A stretch of DNA of 64,000 nucleotides from assembly GCA_002422425.1 (NCBI GenBank), contig DIVG01000062.1, forward strand, positions 63,461 through 127,460, in the 5' to 3' direction. Under the pieces are notes generated by a model, which was not told the origin of the DNA, did no database searches, and was given only the letters and a program-made list of their open reading frames with translations. Made by a program: the position numbers and the translations under genes. This document shows positions 17,626 to 24,684 of the stretch, piece by piece (the stretch's first letter is position 1; each line of letters opens with the position of its first letter). Source of the stretch: Akkermansiaceae bacterium UBA6138 (GTDB lineage Bacteria > Verrucomicrobiota > Verrucomicrobiia > Verrucomicrobiales > DEV007).

Positions 17626-18046
17626 CGCAACGGTCCGATCAGGCGATTGCCGCCCACTTTGGCGATCTCTACGTCGTCACCGCGCGCGCCCCAAAGGGAC
17701 TCGACCGCCGAAAAAGCAGGACAGGGATGTCCTGCCTCCCTGGTGCCGTCCTCGTGGGAAGATGAAACAGTGGCGAGCGGGAGATCACCACTGCGGCTGC
17801 GAAAGGATGCACGCGGATCGGAGATCCTGACACCGCAGAGAGTGAACTCCACGACAGGGAGAAGATGGAAAAAACAAGGTCCCGGAACTCCCGTCCGGAA
17901 AGCCATCGCCGGGCGGTCAGTCGGTCTGTTCTACCCGGTGTCTACCCGGTTTTAAACCAATCCTCTGACGCCCGGCGACGCGGTGTTTTGACTCTTTACG
18001 ATCTCTCCTCCAGGATGGATCGAACCTGCCAACCAAATCCCGCCCT
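17626..18046. other. Intergenic region of about 420 bp without a recognised gene
   Basis: No frame here has a plausible start and recognisable protein. A short direct repeat of period 11 (CTACCCGGTGT then CTACCCGGTTT) occurs around 17934-17955. I see no terminator or tRNA. It may hold decayed sequence. Confidence 0.4.
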
Positions 18047-18601
18047 TCACGCCGCCCGGTGCCGCTGGGCCGCACGCCTGTCGTCGGCTCGACGATCATC
18101 GCTCCTGCGTGCGGCTTGGTCGTCTTCGTATCGGGAACCGTCATCTCCCCTCTCCTGATCACGGACATCATCACGACGCCCCCCGTCACTCTGGCGGGAA
18201 GCGGACCGATTCTCCGCAGGCCCGTCGGCGCTTGCCGCAGCTACCCCGGCGCCGGCCGAGTGGTCCTGCCCTCCGCCAAGAAACTGGATATGATCGGCCA
18301 CGACCTTGAGCTTCGACCTGTCCTGGCCGCTCTGCTTATCCTGCCAGGTCTCGAGTTGCAGCCTGCCCTCGACGAGGACGCTGCGCCCTTTCTGAAGATA
18401 TTGCGCGGCGTTCTCGGCGTTTCGGCCCCAGACGGTGATATCGACGAAAGTCACATCCTCCTGCTTCTGCCCGTTCTCATTCTGCCAGACACGATTCAGC
18501 GCGAGACCCAGTTCGGTGACAGGGTTGCCGGATTTAGTTTTCCTGAGCTCGGGGTTGCGAGTCAGATTGCCGATTAGGGTAACACGATTATAACTGCTCA
18601 T
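18047..18601 (-). CDS. ssb: Single-stranded DNA-binding protein with atypical C-terminus
   Basis: The protein has 184 residues from the ATG at 18601; an upstream in-frame start at 18628 only adds non-conserved residues. The OB-fold (1-110) is standard: SYNRVTLIGNLTRNPELR, ALNRVWQNENGQKQEDVTF, VEGRLQLETWQDK and VVADHIQFLGGG. The tail (about 70 residues) is very rich in Asp and Arg (DDR-like repeats) and ends RHRAA. It lacks the acidic DDDIPF tip that normally recruits partner proteins. No nearby frame encodes such a tip, so it is either a diverged SSB or a paralogue. A candidate promoter (CTTGTT, 17 bp, TATTAA) lies in the AT-rich upstream region. Confidence 0.88.
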   Translation of the reverse strand: MSSYNRVTLIGNLTRNPELRKTKSGNPVTELGLALNRVWQNENGQKQEDVTFVDITVWGRNAENAAQYLQKGRSVLVEGRLQLETWQDKQSGQDRSKLKVVADHIQFLGGGQDHSAGAGVAAASADGPAENRSASRQSDGGRRDDVRDQERGDDGSRYEDDQAARRSDDRRADDRRAAQRHRAA

Positions 18602-18833
18602 GTGTGCAGTTAATACCAGGCTACTCAATAGAACAAGTGTTTTTTTGAACTAAATTCATTTTATTTGTAAGCTACTTAAAGTGATGGCGTTAACTACTGT
18701 AATACCCCCGCCTAGAAGCACTTTCGAACGCTCCGGCGCGATTCCTTCGAGAGACGTCCCTTTCGAAATCGCCTTTCCCTGCCGCCCGGAGTGGCCGTTG
18801 CCAGTCTCTAATGGTCCCGCCGCATTTCCGCGT

Positions 18834-18862
18834 TTGCGCTTCCCCCTTGGAATGTCTTAACT
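18834..18862 (+). promoter_or_regulatory. Promoter of the metal permease operon
   Basis: TTGCGC (18834-18839), 17 bp, TTAACT (18857-18862), ending 22 bp before the ATG at 18885. Confidence 0.45.
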
Positions 18863-18884
18863 TCCTCTTTCTCACCCCCACTGA

Positions 18885-19919
18885 ATGGACCCTGCCAATC
18901 TCACCCCCTTTCATGATTTCTGCCTCCTCTTCCTGAGCATCATTCTGGAAGGGGCACCGTTCATTCTCCTCGGAACTCTGGTCTCGGGCTTTATTGACGC
19001 CTACCTCCCGGCAGGACTGATCGATCGCTGGCTCCCGAAAAACAAGGTCGTCGCGGTTTTTCTGAGCGGGCTCCTCGGGGCGATTTTTCCTGTTTGCGAA
19101 TGCGCCATCGTTCCGGTGATCCGGCGCCTGATCCGGAAAGGCTTGCCGATTTCCTGCGCCATCACCTACATGCTCTCGGCCCCCATCATCAACCCTATCG
19201 TGGTGGTGAGCACAATGAAGGCTTTCTCGACGTCGCTCGGGCAGTTCTCGCTGCGTGAAACGGAGACCGCAGTGGCTTACGGACCCGTCTTCATGACGTC
19301 GAGTCGCTTGCTTATCGCGTTCATCGTGACGGTGGCAGTAGGACTGGTCGTTCTGAAAGTGCGCTCGCGCAGCATCCTGCAACCGGGTGTGATTCCGGAT
19401 AAGATTGACGATTCCTCCGCCGCGTCGACCGTCCTCTCCCACCCCCGCGAAAACGCGGACGAAGGCTCTTGTGGCGGTGTAACCTGCGAAGCCGCACCCG
19501 CCGCAACGGATGAAGAACCGCCCCGAAATCGCCTCGTCCTCGCGATGCGAACGACGATGCGCGACTTCATGGAGACGGCCATGTATTTCACCATCGGGGT
19601 GGCGATCACCTCGGTCTTCAAGGCCTATGTCACTGCGGATCTCATTCTACTCTTTAATCAGAACGAAGTCACCGGGGTTGCTCTGATGATGGTGCTGGCT
19701 TTCGTCCTCAGCCTCTGCAGCACTTCCGACGCCTTTATCGCCGCGAACTTTCCCGTCCCCCAATCAGCCAAACTGGCTTTCCTCGTCTTTGGTCCGATGA
19801 TGGATGTAAAGCTCGTTTTCATGTATCTCTCGGTCTTCCGGCCGAAATTCGTCGCCACCCTTGCCATCTCTCTCTTCTTTGTCATCGGAATCCTCAGCTA
19901 CCTCTGGATCCGTCTCTGA
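18885..19919 (+). CDS. YraQ/DUF318-type permease (SO_0444-like metal efflux or uptake family)
   Basis: The protein has 344 residues and about eight membrane helices in two halves. The first half contains the conserved FPVCECAIVPVIRRLI motif and LSAPIINPIVVVST; the second half repeats the pattern with SLCSTSDAFIAANF. The soluble loop between halves (about 165-220) carries a small cysteine pair in SCGGVTCE, possibly a metal site. The family includes permeases such as Bacillus YcgR, which is Zur-regulated together with a TIGR03943 partner. The next gene here is TIGR03943, so a two-component metal (zinc or copper) transporter is likely. Direction of transport is unknown. Confidence 0.85.
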   Translation: MDPANLTPFHDFCLLFLSIILEGAPFILLGTLVSGFIDAYLPAGLIDRWLPKNKVVAVFLSGLLGAIFPVCECAIVPVIRRLIRKGLPISCAITYMLSAPIINPIVVVSTMKAFSTSLGQFSLRETETAVAYGPVFMTSSRLLIAFIVTVAVGLVVLKVRSRSILQPGVIPDKIDDSSAASTVLSHPRENADEGSCGGVTCEAAPAATDEEPPRNRLVLAMRTTMRDFMETAMYFTIGVAITSVFKAYVTADLILLFNQNEVTGVALMMVLAFVLSLCSTSDAFIAANFPVPQSAKLAFLVFGPMMDVKLVFMYLSVFRPKFVATLAISLFFVIGILSYLWIRL

Positions 19920-19944
19920 GACTGTGTCCATCGCTACCCCGGCC

Positions 19945-21075
19945 ATGAAAAAATTCCTCAATCTCCTCGCGATCATCACCCTGATGACCTGGGGCATCCT
20001 GTTCCTCTATTACTACACCAGCGGCAGGATCGAAAAATACCTCGACCCTGACTTCCGCATCTACGCCCTCCTCTCGGGGATCGGGTTCATCCTCCTCGCG
20101 GCTTTCAATTTCATCAACCGCAATCAGGAAACCGGCGTTTGCACCCACGATCATCCGCACGGCGAAACCTGCGACCACGATCATCACGACCATGATCATC
20201 ACGACCATGATCACGCGCACGACCAGGACTGCGGACATGATCATGGCCACGGTCACGACTGCGGATCCGACCATTCCCACGGCCACGACCACGACCATCC
20301 TCACCCGGGTCATCGTGCCGCCGCTCCGCTCCCGGTAGCCGCGATCCATCACGATCACGAAGAGACGGCTTCAGGGATGGCCTTCTCGTTACTCATCCTC
20401 CTCGTTCCCATCCTCGTCGCGACCGGCTATTCGCAGGATAAATTCAGCGGCGAATATCTCGCCAAATGGGGCAAAATCGAGCGTCAGATGATGCAGATGC
20501 GCATCGCCCAGAACCGCGCCAGCGAAGCGGCCCGCAACGAAGTCGGTTCCGTCAGCAATCCCTACACCCGCGAGAGCATCGAACAAAGCGGCTCCTACCC
20601 CGGCGCACCCGACACCCCGCCCGATCCCGATGCGAAACCGAAAGGGGGGGCAGGCGAATCGTGGGGAACCTTCACGATCGAGGATCTGAAAAAGATGGTT
20701 CCCCAGAGCGAGTCGGGAGATTTCCTCCTTGATGTGCCCCAGATTTTCTACACCGCCGGCGACCGGGAACTCATGGAAGTGATGGAGGGCATCCCTGTCG
20801 AGGCGACAGCGCAGCTCATGGAGGAGACCCTCAACAATCCGGACAAGACCCGTCTCAAGGCCTTCCGTCTTTTCATCGAGTGTTGTGCGGCGGATGCCCG
20901 CCCGCTCTCGATTCCCGTAGACTTCGGCCAGACTCCGCCCGACTACACCGAGATGGGATGGTATAAGCTCTACGGCAAGCTCCACTACGCGAACGAGAAC
21001 GGGGAAATCGTCCCCCTCATCAGGATCGAGCGCATCGAGGCAACCAGTGAACCGACCGACGGACTTCTTTTCTGA
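19945..21075 (+). CDS. TIGR03943 family permease subunit with long histidine-rich segment
   Basis: The protein has 376 residues from the ATG at 19945, 25 bp after the permease. Two N-terminal helices (about 5-24 and 40-56) lead to a tract at about 66-138 built from His/Asp repeats (for example HDHDHHDHDHAHD) with four cysteines. A third helix follows (about 145-160), then the conserved TIGR03943 C-terminal domain (FTIEDLKKMV, RLFIECCAADARPLSIPV). A His-rich stretch this long is a strong zinc, copper or nickel chelator and probably loads or buffers metal for the neighbouring permease. The repeats are low complexity and could vary in length between strains. Confidence 0.85.
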   Translation: MKKFLNLLAIITLMTWGILFLYYYTSGRIEKYLDPDFRIYALLSGIGFILLAAFNFINRNQETGVCTHDHPHGETCDHDHHDHDHHDHDHAHDQDCGHDHGHGHDCGSDHSHGHDHDHPHPGHRAAAPLPVAAIHHDHEETASGMAFSLLILLVPILVATGYSQDKFSGEYLAKWGKIERQMMQMRIAQNRASEAARNEVGSVSNPYTRESIEQSGSYPGAPDTPPDPDAKPKGGAGESWGTFTIEDLKKMVPQSESGDFLLDVPQIFYTAGDRELMEVMEGIPVEATAQLMEETLNNPDKTRLKAFRLFIECCAADARPLSIPVDFGQTPPDYTEMGWYKLYGKLHYANENGEIVPLIRIERIEATSEPTDGLLF

Positions 21076-21104
21076 TCGGAAAAGAGGGAAGACGATTCCG
21101 CCGG

Positions 21105-21132
21105 TTGCGTTTTCGCGCGCAGGCCTTAGCTT
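21105..21132 (+). promoter_or_regulatory. Promoter of the tmRNA gene
   Basis: TTGCGT (21105-21110), 16 bp, TAGCTT (21127-21132). Transcription would start near 21139, leaving a leader of about 20 nt before the mature 5' end at 21159, to be removed by RNase P. Confidence 0.45.
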
Positions 21133-21158
21133 AAAGCTTGGAAAAACTCCTCAAATGG

Positions 21159-21513
21159 GGGGGTGTACTGGTTTCGACTGTTAGTTTGAAGACCAGGCTG
21201 CGTGTCGAGGTTAATCGGTTGGCCTCGTAAAAAGCCGATTAAAAAACAAATGCAAATAACGAACCTGAACTTGCCCTGGCTGCCTAATTGAGCGGCCACG
21301 CAACTTGACCGACGTCTGCTGAGTCAAGTTGCGCCATTTAGCAGACTGGTCTCGCGGCGGGTGTCCGGCCGTAGAGACGAGAGGTTACAGGGCAATCGGA
21401 GTGAACGGATTCTGTCGATCGAAGCCGCCGCTCCTAGATTAAATGATCGACTATGCACGTAGAAGTCGGGTTAGACAGCTTTCAGGACAGGGGTTCAACT
21501 CCCCTCACCTCCA
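21159..21513 (+). ncRNA. ssrA: tmRNA (SsrA), tag peptide (A)ANNEPELALAA
   Basis: The mature 5' end GGGGGTG (21159-21165) pairs with CACCTCC (21506-21512), giving a 7-bp acceptor stem with discriminator A at 21513. The T-arm is AGGGG-TTCAACT-CCCCT (21489-21505). The 5' part has the typical ACTGGTTTCGAC. The tag reading frame runs from GCA at 21252 to the stop TAA at 21285-21287 and encodes ANNEPELALAA after the charged alanine, ending in the LAA degron read by ClpX-type proteases. The 3' CCA is not encoded (the next bases are CTC). The gene is one-piece, not permuted. It rescues stalled ribosomes with SmpB. Confidence 0.95.
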
Positions 21514-21745
21514 CTCATTACGAGACAGCGCAAAGCGCGCCCTTCGCGGAATTCGACGCATCACTCTGATGACGACTCATTCGTCAATCCTTCATGAAAC
21601 CCGCCGTCGACTGCAGCCTCCCGAATCACCGGAAAAACCCTTCACCCGGATTACTCTCTCCCATGCCTCGCCCCCGATCTCTCTTCCCTTGCCCCCGTTA
21701 CCCGTCCTTCGCGCCTCGTTCCTCCGCGTGTCCTCTGTTGGCCAG

Positions 21746-21774
21746 TTGACCCGCCACTCTTTACTCGCTTTACT
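21746..21774 (+). promoter_or_regulatory. Promoter of the App1-like phosphatase gene
   Basis: TTGACC (21746-21751), 17 bp, TTTACT (21769-21774). The -10 ends 7 bp before the ATG at 21782, which supports that start and a leaderless mRNA. Confidence 0.55.
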
Positions 21775-21781
21775 TTGGACG

Positions 21782-22972
21782 ATGGATTCCCCCGCCCCGC
21801 GCAAACGACGCCGCTGGATACTCAAGGCCTTGCTCCAGGCCGAAAAAATCTATGACGCCTTTCACCGCTTTCTCGCCCGTATCACCGGGCGCCTCGGCAA
21901 GCCGATGGCAGCCGAGATTTACTACGCCGTCCGCCATCCCGATGCTGTCTCGGTGAAGGGCCGCGTCCTCCTCGCGAGGAAGTGGCGGCACCCGCACATC
22001 GATGACCATCCCCTGGTCAATTTTTTCCAGATCCTCCTGCGCTGGGCCACACCGGAACGCCCCTATTCGCTCGTCCGTGTCAGCGCCGGCGGCGCGGCGG
22101 TGGAAAAACGGGCTGACCGTGAGGGATACTTCGAGATTGACCTTGCTGGCGCAGAAGTCCATCGAGACGAGGTTTACATTGAATTGCCGGAGTCCGAAAA
22201 CTCCAGCCCCTCGCACTGGGAGATCACCGGACCGGGGCCGGCCGCGAAACGACTTATTATCAGCGACGTCGATGACACCGTCCTCGTCACCCACGTGGCC
22301 CGGCTCCTCCGCATGCTCGCAACGACCTTCTTCGGAAATGCGCTCACCCGTCAGCTTTTTCCGGGGACTGTGGCGCTCTTCGATTCCCTCCGCAAGGGCC
22401 CGGATCCTGCCGCCGACGAGGGCAATGCGATCGCCTACGTGACGAGCTCTCCTTTCAACCTGCACGCCCTCTTGTATCTCATTTTTAAGGAAAATGGCCT
22501 CCCCCCCGGCGCTTTTTTCATGACCGACTGGGGTCTCGACGAGGATCGATGGCTCACCCGCAGCCATCGCGATCACAAACTCGACGCGATCCGGCAGGTG
22601 CTGTCATGGTATCCGGGCACGCCCGCCATTCTCATCGGTGACAGCGGGCAATATGACACCTCCATTTATATCGAGACCGCCCTCGAACATCCCGGCGTCA
22701 TTGAGCAGATCCTCATCCGCAACGTCAGCAACGAGGACCGCATCGATCTGCTCCGCAGTGAAGTCGCCAAACTGGAAAACTCGGGAACGCGCTTTGCCTT
22801 TTTCAAAGATTCCGCAGAAGCCGCCGCGATCCTCGCCGACCGGGGCTGGATCTCGCCGGAACAGAGTAACGAGGTCAGTCGCATCGTCCACGAGCCCCAC
22901 CCTTCGCTCATCGACATCGTCACGAATCGACCCGCTGGGGACGGTTCGCATCGACCGGACTCCTCTCCCTGA
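21782..22972 (+). CDS. DUF2183 (App1-like) phosphatase domain protein
   Basis: The protein has 396 residues. The frame is open upstream into the tmRNA gene, but the promoter position supports the ATG at 21782. A beta-rich N-terminal half (about 55-160, including VSVKGRVLLARKW) precedes the HAD-type phosphatase core with SDVDDTVLVTHV (catalytic DxDxT), AYVTSSPFNLH, and a late LIGDSGQYDTSIY. The family includes yeast App1, a phosphatidate phosphatase, so a lipid substrate is plausible. The ADP-ribosylglycohydrolase gene begins 18 bp later and is probably in the same transcript. Confidence 0.85.
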   Translation: MDSPAPRKRRRWILKALLQAEKIYDAFHRFLARITGRLGKPMAAEIYYAVRHPDAVSVKGRVLLARKWRHPHIDDHPLVNFFQILLRWATPERPYSLVRVSAGGAAVEKRADREGYFEIDLAGAEVHRDEVYIELPESENSSPSHWEITGPGPAAKRLIISDVDDTVLVTHVARLLRMLATTFFGNALTRQLFPGTVALFDSLRKGPDPAADEGNAIAYVTSSPFNLHALLYLIFKENGLPPGAFFMTDWGLDEDRWLTRSHRDHKLDAIRQVLSWYPGTPAILIGDSGQYDTSIYIETALEHPGVIEQILIRNVSNEDRIDLLRSEVAKLENSGTRFAFFKDSAEAAAILADRGWISPEQSNEVSRIVHEPHPSLIDIVTNRPAGDGSHRPDSSP

Positions 22973-22990
22973 CGTATTCATCGGGTGGAT

Positions 22991-24043
22991 ATGACCGCCC
23001 CGCTCTCAGTCTCCTCCCGCGCCCGCGGTGCCCTCTACGGACTTGCCATCGGCGACGCCCTCGCCATGCCCGCGCACTGGTATTACAACCGTAGCTCCCT
23101 GAGGAATGACTACGGGCTCATCGACCGCTTTCTTGCCCCGAAAAACCCTCATCCCGAGAGCATCCTCTGGCGCTCAAGCTATGAACCGCTCAATGAAAAG
23201 GGCGAGATTTTGCATGATCAGGCGATCTACTGGGGGCAGCGCGGGATCCACTACCATCAGTTTCTCGAGGCCGGGGGGAACACGCTAACGTTGCAACTGG
23301 CAATCCGATTGCAGCAGTCTCTCCTTGAAAAAGGCAGCTACGACTTCGAAGACTACACCCGCCGCTACCTCGACTTTTTCGCCACCCCCGGCCGTCACCG
23401 CGATACCTATGTCGAGGAATCCCACCGCGAATTCTTTCTCAACTATGCCCGGGGACGCAAGCTGGCCCGCTGCGCCGTCGAGGGGAAGCACATCGGAGGC
23501 CTCCCGGGGATCATCCCGATCGCGCTACGCTACGCCGATGAGCCGGTCACCGCCTGCCGACACGCCCTGCAGCATCTCTCCCTCACCCATCGAGGTAACG
23601 ACATCGCCGGCGCGGCCGGACTTATTCTCGACATCCTCCTGCCCGTCCTCGCGGGAGCCGACCTCTTCGAAGTCATTCGCGACCGGCACGCCAGACAAAC
23701 GAGTGCTTACCTGGGCTTTCCCCTCGGCAAGTGGCTCACCGAGCCCGACGAAAACATCATCGGCCCGCACCTCAGTCCCGCCTGTTACCTCGCCGACAGT
23801 GTCCCCGCGACGATTTATCTTGCGGCAAAATATCACGACGCTCCGCGCGAAGGGCTCATCGCCAACACGATGCTGGGCGGTGACAATGTCCATCGCGGTG
23901 CGATTCTTGGTGCCCTGATAGGGGCGGCAAACGGTGAAGAGGCATGGCCGATCGAGTGGCGCGAGGGACTCCTCGTGCCGCCTCCCCTTCTCGAGCATTT
24001 CAACGAGGTTGCGGAACTCAGCGATTCGACTCAGTCGGCCTGA
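22991..24043 (+). CDS. ADP-ribosylglycohydrolase family protein
   Basis: The protein has 350 residues from the ATG at 22991 (a GTG two codons earlier is possible). The fold signature is GALYGLAIGDALAMPAHWYYN at the N-terminus, HRGNDIAGAA in the middle and GGDNVHRGAILGALIGAANG near the C-terminus, where DraG enzymes normally have GGDTDT. Two Asp ligands of the dinuclear metal site are therefore changed (D then N), so activity may differ from protein de-ADP-ribosylation. It probably acts in the cytoplasm on ADP-ribosylated or related N-glycosidic substrates. Its 3' end overlaps the convergent small hypothetical gene by 26 bp. Confidence 0.85.
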   Translation: MTAPLSVSSRARGALYGLAIGDALAMPAHWYYNRSSLRNDYGLIDRFLAPKNPHPESILWRSSYEPLNEKGEILHDQAIYWGQRGIHYHQFLEAGGNTLTLQLAIRLQQSLLEKGSYDFEDYTRRYLDFFATPGRHRDTYVEESHREFFLNYARGRKLARCAVEGKHIGGLPGIIPIALRYADEPVTACRHALQHLSLTHRGNDIAGAAGLILDILLPVLAGADLFEVIRDRHARQTSAYLGFPLGKWLTEPDENIIGPHLSPACYLADSVPATIYLAAKYHDAPREGLIANTMLGGDNVHRGAILGALIGAANGEEAWPIEWREGLLVPPPLLEHFNEVAELSDSTQSA

Positions 24044-24290
24044 AGGTCAAAACAACGCGGAAGCGATGGTTAAACGGTTCATGCTCGAGCCATGGTTCCT
24101 GAAACAGATAAAATCCACGGGCCTCGTAAAAGATGATTTCATCGCGAATGAGTGGCTCCAGGGTTTCGTAGGGAGTCGTATCAACGAACCACTCCATTTG
24201 CCGATGCAATCGACGCTTGACCGCACAAAACCGCGAAATAAGGCGATCCTCGAGATCCTGGATATGAGCAAGCACTTCGTTTTTTTTCAT
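24018..24290 (-). CDS. Small hypothetical protein
   Basis: A 90-residue protein from an ATG at 24290 (an in-frame ATG at 24302 adds four residues). It begins with a basic amphipathic helix (LAHIQDLEDRLISRF and KRRLHRQ) and ends with an aromatic, Glu-rich segment (YLFQEPWLEHEPFNHRF). No signal peptide, helix bundle or known motif is visible. Composition looks protein-like, and no competing gene explains the interval. No family recognised; it may be a lineage-specific cytoplasmic protein. Confidence 0.5.
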   Translation of the reverse strand: MKKNEVLAHIQDLEDRLISRFCAVKRRLHRQMEWFVDTTPYETLEPLIRDEIIFYEARGFYLFQEPWLEHEPFNHRFRVVLTFRPTESNR

Positions 24291-24348
24291 GGGGAACGCC
24301 ATGTCTACGCTCGCCTGTAAAAACCGGTCTTAAAAATTCGCCCGCCCA

Positions 24349-24684
24349 ATGAGACCACTCCCCGAAACCGTTTTCCGCCATCTTCTCCTCGCCCATTTCG
24401 CCGCCACCTGCGCCATGACCGGGGTGATCTGGGTCGTCCAACTTGTCATCTATCCCCAGTTCAGCACGCTGGGGGCGGAGGTGTTCCCGCGCTACCATGC
24501 GCAATACACCGGACTCGTCACTCTCGTCGTCGGCCCTCTCATGATCCTGGAGATCGTCACCGCGACGCTGATCTTTCTGCAGCGGCAACTCTGCCCTCTT
24601 TCGATTATCCGCCGTGCCTTCACCCGCCCGCGCCGAAAAACTTCTCGCGAAGGGCAAGGGAAGGTCGTTGGCCGGTCAGGGTGA
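24349..24684 (+). CDS. Membrane protein fragment, probably C-terminally truncated
   Basis: The 111-codon frame encodes two good membrane helices (HFAATCAMTGVIWVVQLVIY and LVTLVVGPLMILEIVTATLI) separated by FPRYHAQYTG. Proteins of this look usually run to about 150 residues with four helices. Here the frame loses hydrophobic character after residue 80 and its last part (RRAFTRPRRKTSREGQG) is the antisense of the symporter 3' end, which it overlaps by 65 bp. I infer that a rearrangement fused a truncated gene to the symporter locus. Function unknown. Confidence 0.55.
   Translation: MRPLPETVFRHLLLAHFAATCAMTGVIWVVQLVIYPQFSTLGAEVFPRYHAQYTGLVTLVVGPLMILEIVTATLIFLQRQLCPLSIIRRAFTRPRRKTSREGQGKVVGRSG

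Noticed and set aside
17930..17956. Second 11-bp tandem repeat (CTACCCGGTGT / CTACCCGGTTT)
   Set aside because: Similar in look to the toxin repeat but only two imperfect copies in non-coding DNA; probably chance.
20140..20380. CRISPR-like repetitive DNA
   Set aside because: The repeats are codons for His and Asp in the TIGR03943 protein; there are no spacers or constant repeat lengths.
21500..21530. Integration site at the tmRNA 3' end
   Set aside because: I saw no repeated 3' segment and no integrase downstream, so there is no evidence for an island.
21443..21781. Protein start within the tmRNA gene
   Set aside because: The first codons translate the tmRNA 3' part; a good promoter at 21746-21774 supports ATG 21782.
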